Below are positions 54,419-62,647 of a stretch of DNA of 64,000 nt, piece after piece. A program made the translations under genes and the position numbers. Where the stretch lies: the NCBI RefSeq assembly GCF_900168045.1, contig NZ_FUYY01000004.1, positions 124,001 through 188,000 on the forward strand, in the 5' to 3' direction. This DNA comes from Salegentibacter holothuriorum (GTDB taxonomy: Bacteria; Bacteroidota; Bacteroidia; Flavobacteriales; Flavobacteriaceae). Below the pieces are notes generated by a model. The model worked only from the letters and a program-made list of their open reading frames with translations, did not search any database and was not told the origin of the DNA. The number at the start of each line of letters is the position of its first letter. Position 1 is the stretch's first letter.

Positions 54419-54553
54419 CTACTGTAATTCTTTCTTTTCCTGTTCGGCCATCGTGGTTGGTTTTACCTTAAACTTTTTTCGTTTAGGGCGTAATTTCCCA
54501 TGAGTGCCTATTGCAATTTTTCCTCGTTTCGTTTTCTTATCTCCACGTCCCAT
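54419..54553 (-). CDS. Ribosomal protein bTHX
   Basis: A 44-residue, very basic protein: MGRGDKKTKRGKIAIGTHGK, then LRPKRKKFKVKP. This is the pattern of the small-subunit protein THX/bTHX (MGKGDxKTxRGKI...G..GK.RP), known from Thermus and annotated widely in Bacteroidota, which sits in the head of the 30S subunit. The last about 12 residues (TMAEQEKKELQ) are an acidic extension. Read on the minus strand just after a 47-residue gene and before a terminator. Confidence 0.85.
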   Translation of the reverse strand: MGRGDKKTKRGKIAIGTHGKLRPKRKKFKVKPTTMAEQEKKELQ

Positions 54554-54556
54554 TAA

Positions 54557-54700
54557 TTACTTTTTGTTTTGTTGGTCTTTTATGGTTTTCTCGTCAATAT
54601 CAACCTTGTTGGTCTGTTTATCAGTTTTCCCGGTTGGATTGGTTGGATTCGTCTGATCTTTGTCTCTTTTTCTTTTATTATCTTCAATTGGTCCTCCCAT
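54557..54700 (-). CDS. Small hydrophilic protein upstream of bTHX
   Basis: A 47-residue frame starting MGGPIEDNKRKRDKDQTNPT and ending in QQNKK; strongly charged, with an NPTNPTGKTDKQTNK low-complexity centre, so it is probably disordered. The stop is 3 nt before the bTHX start codon, which supports translation as a pair. I do not recognise a family. It could be an upstream regulatory frame for bTHX. Confidence 0.55.
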   Translation of the reverse strand: MGGPIEDNKRKRDKDQTNPTNPTGKTDKQTNKVDIDEKTIKDQQNKK

Positions 54701-54779
54701 AACTGTAACATTTTTCGGTTCAATCACTAAGATAAGAAATGAGAACCTAAAAAGCTCCCAAGAGCATGTTAGAATTAGG

Positions 54780-55547
54780 TTAAACCGGCCTGATGTTTTT
54801 TACAAAGTCAGCTATATTATCTTTTCCATTTGCATTAAGGTGCTTAATAAACGCCGATCCAATAATGGCGCCTTTTGCAAATTCAGTAGCCTGATTAAAG
54901 GTCTCTTCGTCGCTAATTCCAAAACCTACAATTTGCGGATTTTCAAGTTTCATGGCTGAAATTCTTTTGAAATAATCCCTGGTTTCTTCACTGAAGCCTG
55001 AGGTAGAACCGGTAACACTCGCGGTACTTACCATATAAATAAATCCGTTAGAAACTGAATCTATAAATCGAATACGCTCTTCGGAAGTTTGCGGGGTGAT
55101 TAGAAAAATATTCTGAAGCCCGTTTTCCTCGAAAATCGATTTATATTCTTCATTATAAACATCTACCGGAAGATCTGGTATTATAAGTCCGTCAATTCCC
55201 GTTTCAGCGCATTTTTTACAGAATTTTTCTACCCCATATTGAAGAATTGGATTAAAATATCCCATAATAACTAATGGGATTTCCACAGAATCTCTAATTC
55301 CTTTAAGCTGTTCGAAGAGTTTATTTGTGGTCATTCCACTTTTTAGCGCTTTGGTAGAACTCTCCTGAATTGTTGGGCCATCGGCCAGGGGATCACTAAA
55401 AGGCAAACCGATTTCTATGAAATCGACCCCGTTCTTTTCTAAATCCTGAATAATGGAAACTGTATCTTCGGGTTCCGGATAACCAGCCGTAAAATAGATA
55501 GAAAGCATCTTTTGCTCTTCCTGAAGTTTTTTATTTATTCTGTTCAT
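54780..55547 (-). CDS. trpA: Tryptophan synthase alpha chain
   Basis: Cleaves indole-3-glycerol phosphate to indole. 255 residues; the catalytic pair is Glu45 in FIEIGLPFSDP and Asp56 in PLADGPTI. GFIYMVSTASVTGS and VGFGISDEETF are the phosphate-binding loops. Last gene of the leftward trp operon, 158 nt after trpB; the gap is filled by palindromes. Confidence 0.97.
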   Translation of the reverse strand: MNRINKKLQEEQKMLSIYFTAGYPEPEDTVSIIQDLEKNGVDFIEIGLPFSDPLADGPTIQESSTKALKSGMTTNKLFEQLKGIRDSVEIPLVIMGYFNPILQYGVEKFCKKCAETGIDGLIIPDLPVDVYNEEYKSIFEENGLQNIFLITPQTSEERIRFIDSVSNGFIYMVSTASVTGSTSGFSEETRDYFKRISAMKLENPQIVGFGISDEETFNQATEFAKGAIIGSAFIKHLNANGKDNIADFVKNIRPV

Positions 55548-55555
55548 TTTCTATA

Positions 55556-55705
55556 ATCTTAAAAATCGTCATTCTGAATTCATTTCAGAATCTAAGTTGT
55601 TTTCAATTTTTTCGTCACGAATACACTAATATTTTCTGGGCAGCTCTCGAAATACTTTTTTGGTTGACAGACCTCACAGGTTTCCAAAACCTGTGAGGTC
55701 TTATG
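55556..55705. repeat. Repeats in the trpB-trpA junction
   Basis: CGTCATTCTGAATTCATTTC at 55567 (stem TTCTGAA / TTCAGAA, framed by GTCA and TCTA), and a perfect 15-bp palindrome AGACCTCACAGGTTT (55669-55683) / AAACCTGTGAGGTCT (55687-55701) with a 3-nt loop, just 5 nt before the trpB stop. Confidence 0.85.
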
Positions 55706-56887
55706 CTAAAGATCGAAATAATCAATATATGTACTCAAATCCTTGTCGCCACGACCGGAAAGATTGATCACTACAACATCATCTTCTTTAAACTTTCGAT
55801 CTTCAAAAATTGCCAGGGCATGAGAAGTTTCAATAGCGGGAATAATACCTTCCAGTTTTGCCAGTTCCTGGCCGGCATCCATAGCCGCTTTATCGGTAAT
55901 TGAAATAAATTCGCCACGACCACTTCTAAATAAATTGGCGTGCATTGGTCCTACCCCGGGGTAATCGAGTCCTGCAGAAATAGAATAAGGCTCAGTAATT
56001 TGTCCGTCCTCAGTTTGCATCAGCAGCGTTTTACTGCCGTGAATAATACCTTCTTTTCCCAAAGCTGAGGTTGCGGCACTTTCACCGCTTTGTATGCCTT
56101 TTCCTGCTGCTTCAACAGCAATAATCCCAACCTCCGGATTATCTAAATAATGAAAATAAATTCCGGCTGCATTACTTCCGCCACCTACACAGGCGACTAC
56201 ATAATCGGGATTTTCTCGATTTTCTTTTTCCTTCAACTGCACTTTAATTTCTTCAGAAATCACCGCCTGAAACCTTGCTACCATGTCGGGATAGGGATGC
56301 GGCCCAACCACAGAACCAATAATATAATGTGTGTCTATTGGATTGTTAATCCAATCCCGAATCGCTTCGTTAGTGGCATCTTTTAAGGTTCGGCTTCCCG
56401 ATTTTGCCGGAACAATTTTGGCTCCCAGCATTTTCATTCTAGCTACGTTTGGTGCCTGCCGCTCAATATCAACCTCACCCATATAAACAATACACTCTAT
56501 GCCCATAAGTGCACAAACCGTAGCGGTGGCTACACCGTGCTGGCCTGCGCCGGTCTCAGCGATTATGCGGTCTTTACCAAGGCGTTTTGCCATTAGAATT
56601 TGCCCTACCGTGTTATTCACCTTGTGAGCGCCGGTATGGCATAGATCTTCTCGTTTTAGGTAAATTTTTGTCCCGTATTTTTTACTGAATCTTTCAGCAT
56701 AATATAGTGGTGTGGGGCGTCCTACATAATCACGCAACAAATCTTTAAATTCTTTCTGGAAAGATTCTTCTTTCATAATATCAAGGTATTGCGAACGCAA
56801 TTCCTCTACATTTGGATAGAGCATTTCTGGAATAAAAGCTCCTCCAAAATCACCGTAATATCCTTTTTCGTTAGCCTGATAACTCAT
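55706..56887 (-). CDS. trpB: Tryptophan synthase beta chain
   Basis: Condenses indole with serine to make tryptophan, using pyridoxal phosphate. 393 residues; Lys89 in [10 protein letters not shown] binds the cofactor, ETGAGQHG (111-118) and [10 protein letters not shown] hold the phosphate and carboxylate, and LSGRGDKD is at the C-terminus. The length is that of the TrpB1 type that partners with TrpA. 197 nt after trpF. Confidence 0.98.
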   Translation of the reverse strand: MSYQANEKGYYGDFGGAFIPEMLYPNVEELRSQYLDIMKEESFQKEFKDLLRDYVGRPTPLYYAERFSKKYGTKIYLKREDLCHTGAHKVNNTVGQILMAKRLGKDRIIAETGAGQHGVATATVCALMGIECIVYMGEVDIERQAPNVARMKMLGAKIVPAKSGSRTLKDATNEAIRDWINNPIDTHYIIGSVVGPHPYPDMVARFQAVISEEIKVQLKEKENRENPDYVVACVGGGSNAAGIYFHYLDNPEVGIIAVEAAGKGIQSGESAATSALGKEGIIHGSKTLLMQTEDGQITEPYSISAGLDYPGVGPMHANLFRSGRGEFISITDKAAMDAGQELAKLEGIIPAIETSHALAIFEDRKFKEDDVVVINLSGRGDKDLSTYIDYFDL

Positions 56888-56929
56888 TTTAATTTATTTT
56901 ATTTAGCACCACAAGTGCACTATTTTTTA

Positions 56930-57084
56930 TAATGTTTGCAATCTCCTGAACCTAGATCCTGAACCAAGTTCAGGTTGACGATCAAATTTTAATCTTTCTA
57001 GCGAGGGCATCGCCCGTGGCAATTTTTGGAATTTCAAACAAAAGATTGCTTCTCACGATTCACATCGGGATCGCAAAGACGTAT
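56930..57084. repeat. Repeats in the trpF-trpB junction
   Basis: TAGATCCTGAACCAAGTTCA to GGTTGACG (56952-56981), and a decayed pair of the GCAA/TTGC type: CTAGCGAGGGCATCGCCC at 56999 and AAGATTGCTTCTCACGATTC to GCAAAGACG at 57079. Confidence 0.75.
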
Positions 57085-57738
57085 TTATAGGTCAAAATGT
57101 TTTCTAAACTCTTTTAGTTTTTCCATATTTTTAAATCCCGCTTCTTCTTCAAATTTACTATTTACATCTACGGCATATAGCAAATTCCCTTTTCCATTTT
57201 TCTCAAAGTAGGCTTTAAGTTCTTGAATAGCTTCAACTTCTTCCGCTCCAATTCCGCCACTTAGGAAAAAAGGTTTTTCTGAAGGATAAACTTTTAAAAG
57301 CTCCCAATTGAAAGTAATTCCGTTCCCGCCTTTATTTTTCCCTTTAGTGTCAAAAAGGAAAAAATCTACTACTGGCTCGTAGGCTTCTAACAGGCTAAAA
57401 TCGAAATCGTCTTTTACAGAAAATACCTTTATAATTTCCAACTCAGTCTCGATCAAAAGGGTTTTTAATTCAGCGCAAAAAGCCGCGCTTTCTTCTCCAT
57501 GTAGCTGAATGGCATTTAAGTCGTATTCTTTAATTCTCTCAAGGATAATATTGATTTCTTCATCAACAAAAACACCGGTTTTTTTGATTGCTGAAGGAAT
57601 TTCTGGAATTTCAGCATCAAAATATCTGGGAGTTTTTTCGTAAAAAATAAACCCCATATAATCAGGCTGAAGTTTCGCAACTTCACTGATGTTTTCGGGA
57701 TGCTTCATCCCACATATTTTGAGTTTTAAGTTTTTCAT
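57085..57738 (-). CDS. trpF: Phosphoribosylanthranilate isomerase
   Basis: Isomerises phosphoribosylanthranilate to CdRP. 217 residues; LKICGMKHPENI with the catalytic Cys9, KKTGVFVDE, IQLHGEES and FFLSGGIGAEEV are the expected TIM-barrel loops. The start codon is directly abutted by a copy of the CGATAATCG repeat on its upstream side. Confidence 0.96.
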   Translation of the reverse strand: MKNLKLKICGMKHPENISEVAKLQPDYMGFIFYEKTPRYFDAEIPEIPSAIKKTGVFVDEEINIILERIKEYDLNAIQLHGEESAAFCAELKTLLIETELEIIKVFSVKDDFDFSLLEAYEPVVDFFLFDTKGKNKGGNGITFNWELLKVYPSEKPFFLSGGIGAEEVEAIQELKAYFEKNGKGNLLYAVDVNSKFEEEAGFKNMEKLKEFRKHFDL

Positions 57739-57926
57739 TTTACTCGATAATCGAGATTTAATACTTCGAGGCTTGCCTCAAAATTAAAAATATTATTTTA
57801 TATAAATGCCTCTTAAGCTTGCTCTGAGGTCATTTACGTCAAGCTGAACTTGTTTCAGCTTCTAGCATGTTTCGACCGGGTGTAACTTAGACCTCCGATA
57901 AAATCTGCGCAGGCTCTATAATGAAT
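57739..57926. repeat. Repeats in the trpC-trpF junction (copy D)
   Basis: 57739-57835 is a copy of the TACTCGATAATCGAG / CGAGGCTTGCCTC repeat. It is followed by a head-to-head pair of CTGAA hairpins: CGTCAAGCTGAACTTGTTTC at 57837 and the inverted AGGCTCTATAATGAATTCAG to GGTGACG at 57938, whose last bases run into the end of trpC. Confidence 0.85.
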
Positions 57927-58718
57927 TCAGGGTGACGTGCTCAATTCTCTCACAAATTCAGCCGCAGCTTTTCCGGGATTATTAGTTTTCATAAAATTCT
58001 CACCAATTAAAAAGCCTTTGTAACCAAATTGCTGCAAATCTTTTATTGCATCAACCGAGCTGATTCCGCTTTCGGAAACTTTTACAAAATCATTTGGAAT
58101 CTTTTCTGAAAGCGTCTTGCTGATATCGATGCTGACTTCAAAAGTCTTTAAATTCCGGTTATTTACGCCCAGCATATCTAAGCTAGGCATAATAGATTTT
58201 TGCAATTCTTCTTCGTTATGCACTTCCAGTAATACTTCCAGACCTATGCTTTGTGCAAATTCTGAAAGTCTTTTAATTTCTTCCCTTTCCAGCACTGCAG
58301 CGATAAGTAAAATAACATCGGCACCGTGAGCCCTGGCTTCCAGTAGCTGGTATTCGTCAATAATAAATTCTTTTCGCAACAGTGGCATTTTTACGGCTGC
58401 CCTTGCATAAAGCAAATCGTCTAAAGAACCACCAAAATATTTTCCATCTGTTAGTACCGACATTCCCGAAATGCCGGCTTCTTCATAACCTTTTGCTACA
58501 TCTTCAACATTTAGATCCTGGTTAATCACCGATTTTGATGGAGAACGCCTTTTATGTTCGGCAATAATACCTGTGTTGCTGGTTTTAAGTCTTTCAGCTA
58601 GAGAAACTGTTTCGCGCTCAAAAAGTGCCGATTGTTCCAATTGTGAAACAGGAACTACCAGTTTCTTTAAGACCAGTTCTTTATGCTTATCGGCTATTAT
58701 TTTGTCTAAAATGTTCAT
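57927..58718 (-). CDS. trpC: Indole-3-glycerol phosphate synthase
   Basis: Cyclises CdRP to indole-3-glycerol phosphate. 263 residues, not fused to trpF. IAEHKRRSPSKSVINQD, LLRKEFIIDEYQLLEARAHG, LLEVHNEEEL, GVNNRNLKTFEV and VSESGISS are the family motifs. The C-terminal residues RELSTSP are encoded by the edge of a repeat (GGTGACGTGCTCAATTC on the plus strand), so the tail is not conserved material. Confidence 0.97.
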   Translation of the reverse strand: MNILDKIIADKHKELVLKKLVVPVSQLEQSALFERETVSLAERLKTSNTGIIAEHKRRSPSKSVINQDLNVEDVAKGYEEAGISGMSVLTDGKYFGGSLDDLLYARAAVKMPLLRKEFIIDEYQLLEARAHGADVILLIAAVLEREEIKRLSEFAQSIGLEVLLEVHNEEELQKSIMPSLDMLGVNNRNLKTFEVSIDISKTLSEKIPNDFVKVSESGISSVDAIKDLQQFGYKGFLIGENFMKTNNPGKAAAEFVRELSTSP

Positions 58719-58872
58719 TTTATCAGTTATCAGTTTTCTGTTCTCAGTTTTGGGTTTTCGGTTTTTTACTCGTCATTGCGAAGGCGAAGCCTGCGGCAAT
58801 CTGTTTTTAATGGTCGTAACTATATTCAAAAGATTGCTTCAGTCGTTCCTCTTTCGCAATGACGAAGATTTC
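58719..58872. repeat. Head-to-head palindrome pair in the trpD-trpC junction
   Basis: GTCATTGCGAAGGCGAAG (58772) to GGCAATCT (58802), and inverted AGATTGCTTCAGTCG (58831) to GCAATGAC (58863). Upstream of it is a short run of ATCAGTTATCAG/TTCTCAG units like those at 49608. Confidence 0.85.
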
Positions 58873-59865
58873 TTATTTACTCAACTCCTGCAATTTTTCC
58901 AGAGTTTTTAATGCATTCCCTGAATTTATAGATTCCCGGGCAGTTTCAAAACCTTCTTTGACACTAATTTGTTTAGCAGTGGCGATCGCCATTCCGGCGT
59001 TAGCGCAAACCACGTTATTTTGGGCCTGGGTTCCTTTTCCTTTTAATATATTCACAAAAATTTCTGCTGAACTTTCTATAGAACCACCACCGGCAATTTC
59101 TTCCTGTTTTAGGCTCTCTACTCCAAAATCTTCCGGACTCAGCATGCCTTCGGTATTATTGGAAATGGTTTTGGTGTTTCCGGTAAGCGAAATTTCATCG
59201 TAACCATCTAAAGCATGCAAAATAGTAAAATTCTTATCGGTGTTTTGATATAAGTAACCATACATTCTGGCCAGTTCCAGGTTAAAAACTCCAACTAATT
59301 GATTTTTGGGAAAAGCCGGATTTACCATTGGCCCAAGCATATTGAAAAAAGTTTTTACCGCTAAAGATTTCCTGATGGGTGCCACGTTTTTCATCGCCGG
59401 GTGGAATAAGGGGGCGTGTAACACACAAATTCCGGCTTCAGCGATGCATTTTTCGAGGAAACCGGCATCATTACTAAATTTAATTCCCAGGCTTTCCATA
59501 ACATTTGAACTACCGCTTACCGAAGAAACTCCGTAGTTTCCGTGTTTTGCCACATTTACTCCAGCTCCTGCAGTAACAAAAGACGACGTGGTAGAAATAT
59601 TAAATGTATTTTTCCCATCACCACCGGTTCCACAAAGATCTATAGGGTTGTAAGCACTTAAATCTATGGCTACACAAAGTTCTAAAAGTGCATCCCGAAA
59701 TCCTTCCAGTTCTTCTATAGTAATGCTTCGCATCATGTAAACCGTGAGAAATGCAGCGATTTGACTTTCGTTATATTCTCCATTGGAAATACTGAAGAGC
59801 GCCTGCTTGGCTTCATCTTTAGAGATGGTTTCGTGGTTAATGAGTCTGTTTAGTAGTTCTTTCAT
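58873..59865 (-). CDS. trpD: Anthranilate phosphoribosyltransferase
   Basis: Joins anthranilate to PRPP. 330 residues, not fused to trpG. DLCGTGGDGKNTFNIST (about 76-92) is the PRPP loop; KHGNYGVSSVSGS and HPAMKNVAPIRKSLAVKTFFN are the anthranilate-binding parts, with NMLGPMVNPA following. Confidence 0.97.
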   Translation of the reverse strand: MKELLNRLINHETISKDEAKQALFSISNGEYNESQIAAFLTVYMMRSITIEELEGFRDALLELCVAIDLSAYNPIDLCGTGGDGKNTFNISTTSSFVTAGAGVNVAKHGNYGVSSVSGSSNVMESLGIKFSNDAGFLEKCIAEAGICVLHAPLFHPAMKNVAPIRKSLAVKTFFNMLGPMVNPAFPKNQLVGVFNLELARMYGYLYQNTDKNFTILHALDGYDEISLTGNTKTISNNTEGMLSPEDFGVESLKQEEIAGGGSIESSAEIFVNILKGKGTQAQNNVVCANAGMAIATAKQISVKEGFETARESINSGNALKTLEKLQELSK

Positions 59866-60118
59866 AATTTAAGCCCCCTCTAACTCCCCCGAAGGGGGAG
59901 AATAGTTTGGAGATGATTTTGTGATTTATAATAACATTATTATCGATTATTAAATCCTTAAACATATACTTCGAAAGAGAAATAAACTTTCGTTTAATGT
60001 CTTTTGGATTTAGCCTCAGATATTTACTCGATAATCGAGATTGAATGCTCCGAGGATTGCCTCGAAATCAAATTATATTTTTCAATATTAATGCTTCGTG
60101 AGCTTGCTCCGAAGTAGT
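59866..60118. repeat. Repeats in the trpG-trpD junction (copy E)
   Basis: GCCCCCTCTAACTCCCCC then GAAGGGGGAG (59872-59903) is a C/G-run hairpin. From 60023 to 60125 lies a copy of the TACTCGATAATCGAG / CGAGG.TTGCCTCG repeat, nearly identical to 38806-38912. Its end supplies the trpG stop codon. Confidence 0.85.
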
Positions 60119-60736
60119 TTACTTTGATTTGTTGGTATGAGCTCCCTCTCCTTTGGGGAGGGTCGGGGAGGGGCTTTCTACCCAATTCTGAATCATCTTT
60201 TTACCATCTGGAGTCAATACCGATTCCGGGTGGAATTGAACACCGCGGACATCAAACTCACGGTGGCGCAGCGACATGATTTGTCCTTTTTCATCGTAGG
60301 AAGTGGCTTCAAGAGAATCGGGAAGTTCTTTTAAAACTACCCAGGAATGGTAGCGGCCTACCTTCATAGTTTTAGGTAAATCTTTAAAAAGCGGTTCGTC
60401 GTCTACGCAGAGGTCCATCGTGGTGGCAATACCGTGATAAACCGATTCTAAATTGCCTAATTTCCCTCCAAAAACTTCACCTATGGCTTGTTGGCCAAGG
60501 CACACGCCCAGGATGCTTTTAGAAGAAGCGTATTTTTCTATGATAGGTTTTAACAAACCGGCTTCACTGGGAACTCCCGGGCCGGGAGAAAGCAAGATCT
60601 TATCATATTTCTCCACATCTTCCAGCTCCAGCTGGTCGTTTCTTATTACCGTGACCTCACAGTTTAATTCTTCTAAATAATGTACAAGGTTGTACACAAA
60701 AGAATCGTAATTATCTATAACTAATATTTTTTTCAT
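60119..60736 (-). CDS. trpG: Anthranilate synthase component II (glutamine amidotransferase)
   Basis: Supplies ammonia to TrpE. 205 residues with the class I amidotransferase triad: Cys79 in GVCLGQQA, His169 and Glu171 in GVQFHPESVLTPDG; LLSPGPGVPSEAG forms the oxyanion part. Family members end near residue 187 (MIQNWVE). The remaining 18 residues (SPSPTLPKGEGAHTNKSK) come from two dispersed repeats, including the CCCTCTCCTTTGGGGAGGG element. Translation through them probably gives a disordered tail. Confidence 0.96.
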   Translation of the reverse strand: MKKILVIDNYDSFVYNLVHYLEELNCEVTVIRNDQLELEDVEKYDKILLSPGPGVPSEAGLLKPIIEKYASSKSILGVCLGQQAIGEVFGGKLGNLESVYHGIATTMDLCVDDEPLFKDLPKTMKVGRYHSWVVLKELPDSLEATSYDEKGQIMSLRHREFDVRGVQFHPESVLTPDGKKMIQNWVESPSPTLPKGEGAHTNKSK

Positions 60737-60878
60737 TCTACGTCGTGTAAAATTCTGTTTTTAATACTAAAAGTTGCGTCAATCTGAACTCGGTTTCAGA
60801 TCCTAATATGTTAGATCTCCGAATAAATTTCGGAGCAAGCTCTGAAATAAATTCAGGATGACGTATTGTTTTTATTCC
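60737..60878. repeat. Palindrome pair in the trpE-trpG junction
   Basis: CGTCAATCTGAACTCGGTTT at 60777 (TCAGATCCTA follows) and the inverted AAGCTCTGAAATAAATTCAG to GATGACG at 60863. Confidence 0.85.
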
Positions 60879-62273
60879 TTATATATCTTCGGCGATATCC
60901 AATGCCTTGGTTAGTGCCCCTAGTTTATTGTAAACTTCCTGTAATTCGTTTTCTTCTACAGATTCTGAAACAACACCTGCACCGGCTTGATAATGCAATT
61001 GATGATCTTTACTTACAAAAGATCTGATAATAATTGCATGGTTAAAATTTCCGTGGAAATCCATAAATCCGATTGCGCCGCCGTAGGCATCACGATTTAC
61101 ATTTTCGTATTTTTCTATGAGCTTCATTGCACTATGCTTTGGTGCACCGCTTAAAGTTCCCGCCGGAAAAGTATCTGCCACTACCTGCATTGTAGGTGTT
61201 TTAAGATCTTTGGTGCCGGTAACTTTGCTTACTAAATGAATCACGTGAGAAAAAAACTGAATTTCTCTATATTTTTCAACCTTCACATTACTTCCATGTC
61301 GGCTTAAGTCGTTACGGGCCAGATCAACCAACATTACGTGTTCGGCATTTTCTTTTTCATCGGCGGCTAGTTTTTTGGCTAATTCGGCATCTTCCTCATC
61401 ATTTCCGGTACGTTTAAATGTTCCGGCTATGGGATGAATTTCTGCCTGGCCGTCCTGGACTACCAGTTGTGCTTCGGGTGAACTTCCGAAAATTTTAAAG
61501 TTTCCGTAGTCAAAATAGAAAAGATAAGGTGAAGGGTTTACGCTGCGTAAAGCCCGGTAAACATTGAATTCATCTCCTTTAAATTTTTGAGAAAACCTTC
61601 TGGAAAGTACAATTTGAAAAACGTCACCACGATAACAGTGTTTTTTTCCAAGCCTTACATTTGCTTTAAATTCTTCATCGGTGAGGTTAGAAATTGGTTC
61701 CTGCTGACGTTCAAAATTATAGGTTGCGAAATTTTTGACTTTTATCAGTTGCTCGATTTCGGAAATTTTGGAATCGGTATCGTAGCTATGGTCAAAGATA
61801 TAAGCTTCGTTATTGAAATGGTTAATTGCAATTATGTTTTGATAAACAGCATAGTAAATATCGGGAAGCTTAAGATCGCCGTTTCGTTTTTTAATCTCTA
61901 AATCTTCAAAATATCGAACTCCATCGTAAGCGATATAACCAAAAAGTCCATTATTAATAAATTTAAAATTTGAATCTTCGGTTTCAAACTGTTTTGAAAA
62001 TTCCTGGATTTGATTTGGAACGTTAACTCCAGGAGTGATCTTTGTAGTTTTTTTACTTCCGTCAGGAAAAACTTCAGTAATCATTTCATTTTGAACCTTA
62101 ATGGAAGCGATAGGGTTGCAGCATATATACGAGAAACTATTATCGTTGGCGTGGTAGTCGCTACTTTCCAGTAGGAGACTGTTGGGATATTTATCCCGCA
62201 CTTTTAAATAAACACTTACCGGTGTAATGGTATCGGCAAGGAGTTTTTTATGGGTGGTCTTTAGTTTAAACAT
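60879..62273 (-). CDS. trpE: Anthranilate synthase component I
   Basis: Makes anthranilate from chorismate. 464 residues, within the range for TrpE. The N-terminal LLLESS (33-38) is the conserved tryptophan feedback site, so allosteric inhibition is likely. The chorismate-binding domain shows QIVLSRRF, GSSPEAQL, IHPIAGTFKRTG, LVDLARNDLSRHG and DTFPAGTLSGAPKHSA. First enzyme gene of the operon. It is preceded by a GIY-YIG gene and, further upstream, the leader and attenuator at 62683-62869. Confidence 0.97.
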   Translation of the reverse strand: MFKLKTTHKKLLADTITPVSVYLKVRDKYPNSLLLESSDYHANDNSFSYICCNPIASIKVQNEMITEVFPDGSKKTTKITPGVNVPNQIQEFSKQFETEDSNFKFINNGLFGYIAYDGVRYFEDLEIKKRNGDLKLPDIYYAVYQNIIAINHFNNEAYIFDHSYDTDSKISEIEQLIKVKNFATYNFERQQEPISNLTDEEFKANVRLGKKHCYRGDVFQIVLSRRFSQKFKGDEFNVYRALRSVNPSPYLFYFDYGNFKIFGSSPEAQLVVQDGQAEIHPIAGTFKRTGNDEEDAELAKKLAADEKENAEHVMLVDLARNDLSRHGSNVKVEKYREIQFFSHVIHLVSKVTGTKDLKTPTMQVVADTFPAGTLSGAPKHSAMKLIEKYENVNRDAYGGAIGFMDFHGNFNHAIIIRSFVSKDHQLHYQAGAGVVSESVEENELQEVYNKLGALTKALDIAEDI

Positions 62274-62291
62274 GAATTATTTATTTCTGTT

Positions 62292-62311
62292 ACTCCCGCG
62301 AAGGCGGGAGT
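62292..62311. repeat. GCGGGAGT hairpin 3' of GIY-YIG copy 3
   Basis: ACTCCCGC / GCGGGAGT with loop GAAG, followed by TCTA. Related in pattern to TTTCCCGTGAAGACGGGAAA at 31716 and to the hairpin at 62648. Confidence 0.8.
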
Positions 62312-62335
62312 CTATTTAGTATGTTTTTGTTTGAG

Positions 62336-62632
62336 TTATTTAAATCTTACAGTCAAATCTCCCCAATCGGGGTTGAAATCGTTTATAAGGTTTATTTTCC
62401 AAAGTCGATTCCATTTTTTAAGTTGTTTTTCCCTTTTAATCGCCAACGATGGATATTCGATTTTTTCATAAAATACTAGTTTATTAAGTCGGTATCTGCT
62501 GCTAAAACTTTTTAGGTTTCGATTTCTATGTTGATATAATCTTTGTTTCAGGTTTCCTGTAATCCCAATATATAGTGTTCCATTTTTACGATTTGTAATG
62601 ATGTAAACGTAATATTGATAATCGTTGTTCAT
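62336..62632 (-). CDS. GIY-YIG nuclease-domain protein (copy 3, divergent)
   Basis: 98 residues with one GIY-YIG domain: YYVYIITNRKNGTLYIGITG, then NLKQRLYQHRNRN with the catalytic arginine, and IKREKQLKKWNRLWKINLI. The fold and motif order match the genes at 35195 and 37184, but the sequence is clearly diverged from them. It lies inside the trp leader region, between the attenuator hairpin and trpE, on the same strand as the operon, and is flanked on each side by a CCCGCGAAGGCGGG-type hairpin. It should be transcribed with trpE when the attenuator is read through. Confidence 0.9.
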   Translation of the reverse strand: MNNDYQYYVYIITNRKNGTLYIGITGNLKQRLYQHRNRNLKSFSSRYRLNKLVFYEKIEYPSLAIKREKQLKKWNRLWKINLINDFNPDWGDLTVRFK

Positions 62633-62647
62633 TTTAATCTTTTAGAG

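Noticed and set aside
54511-54702. A 63-codon plus-strand frame
   Set aside because: It is opposite the bTHX gene and the 47-residue frame, has Phe/Cys-rich content typical of antisense frames, and conflicts with the recognisable ribosomal protein.
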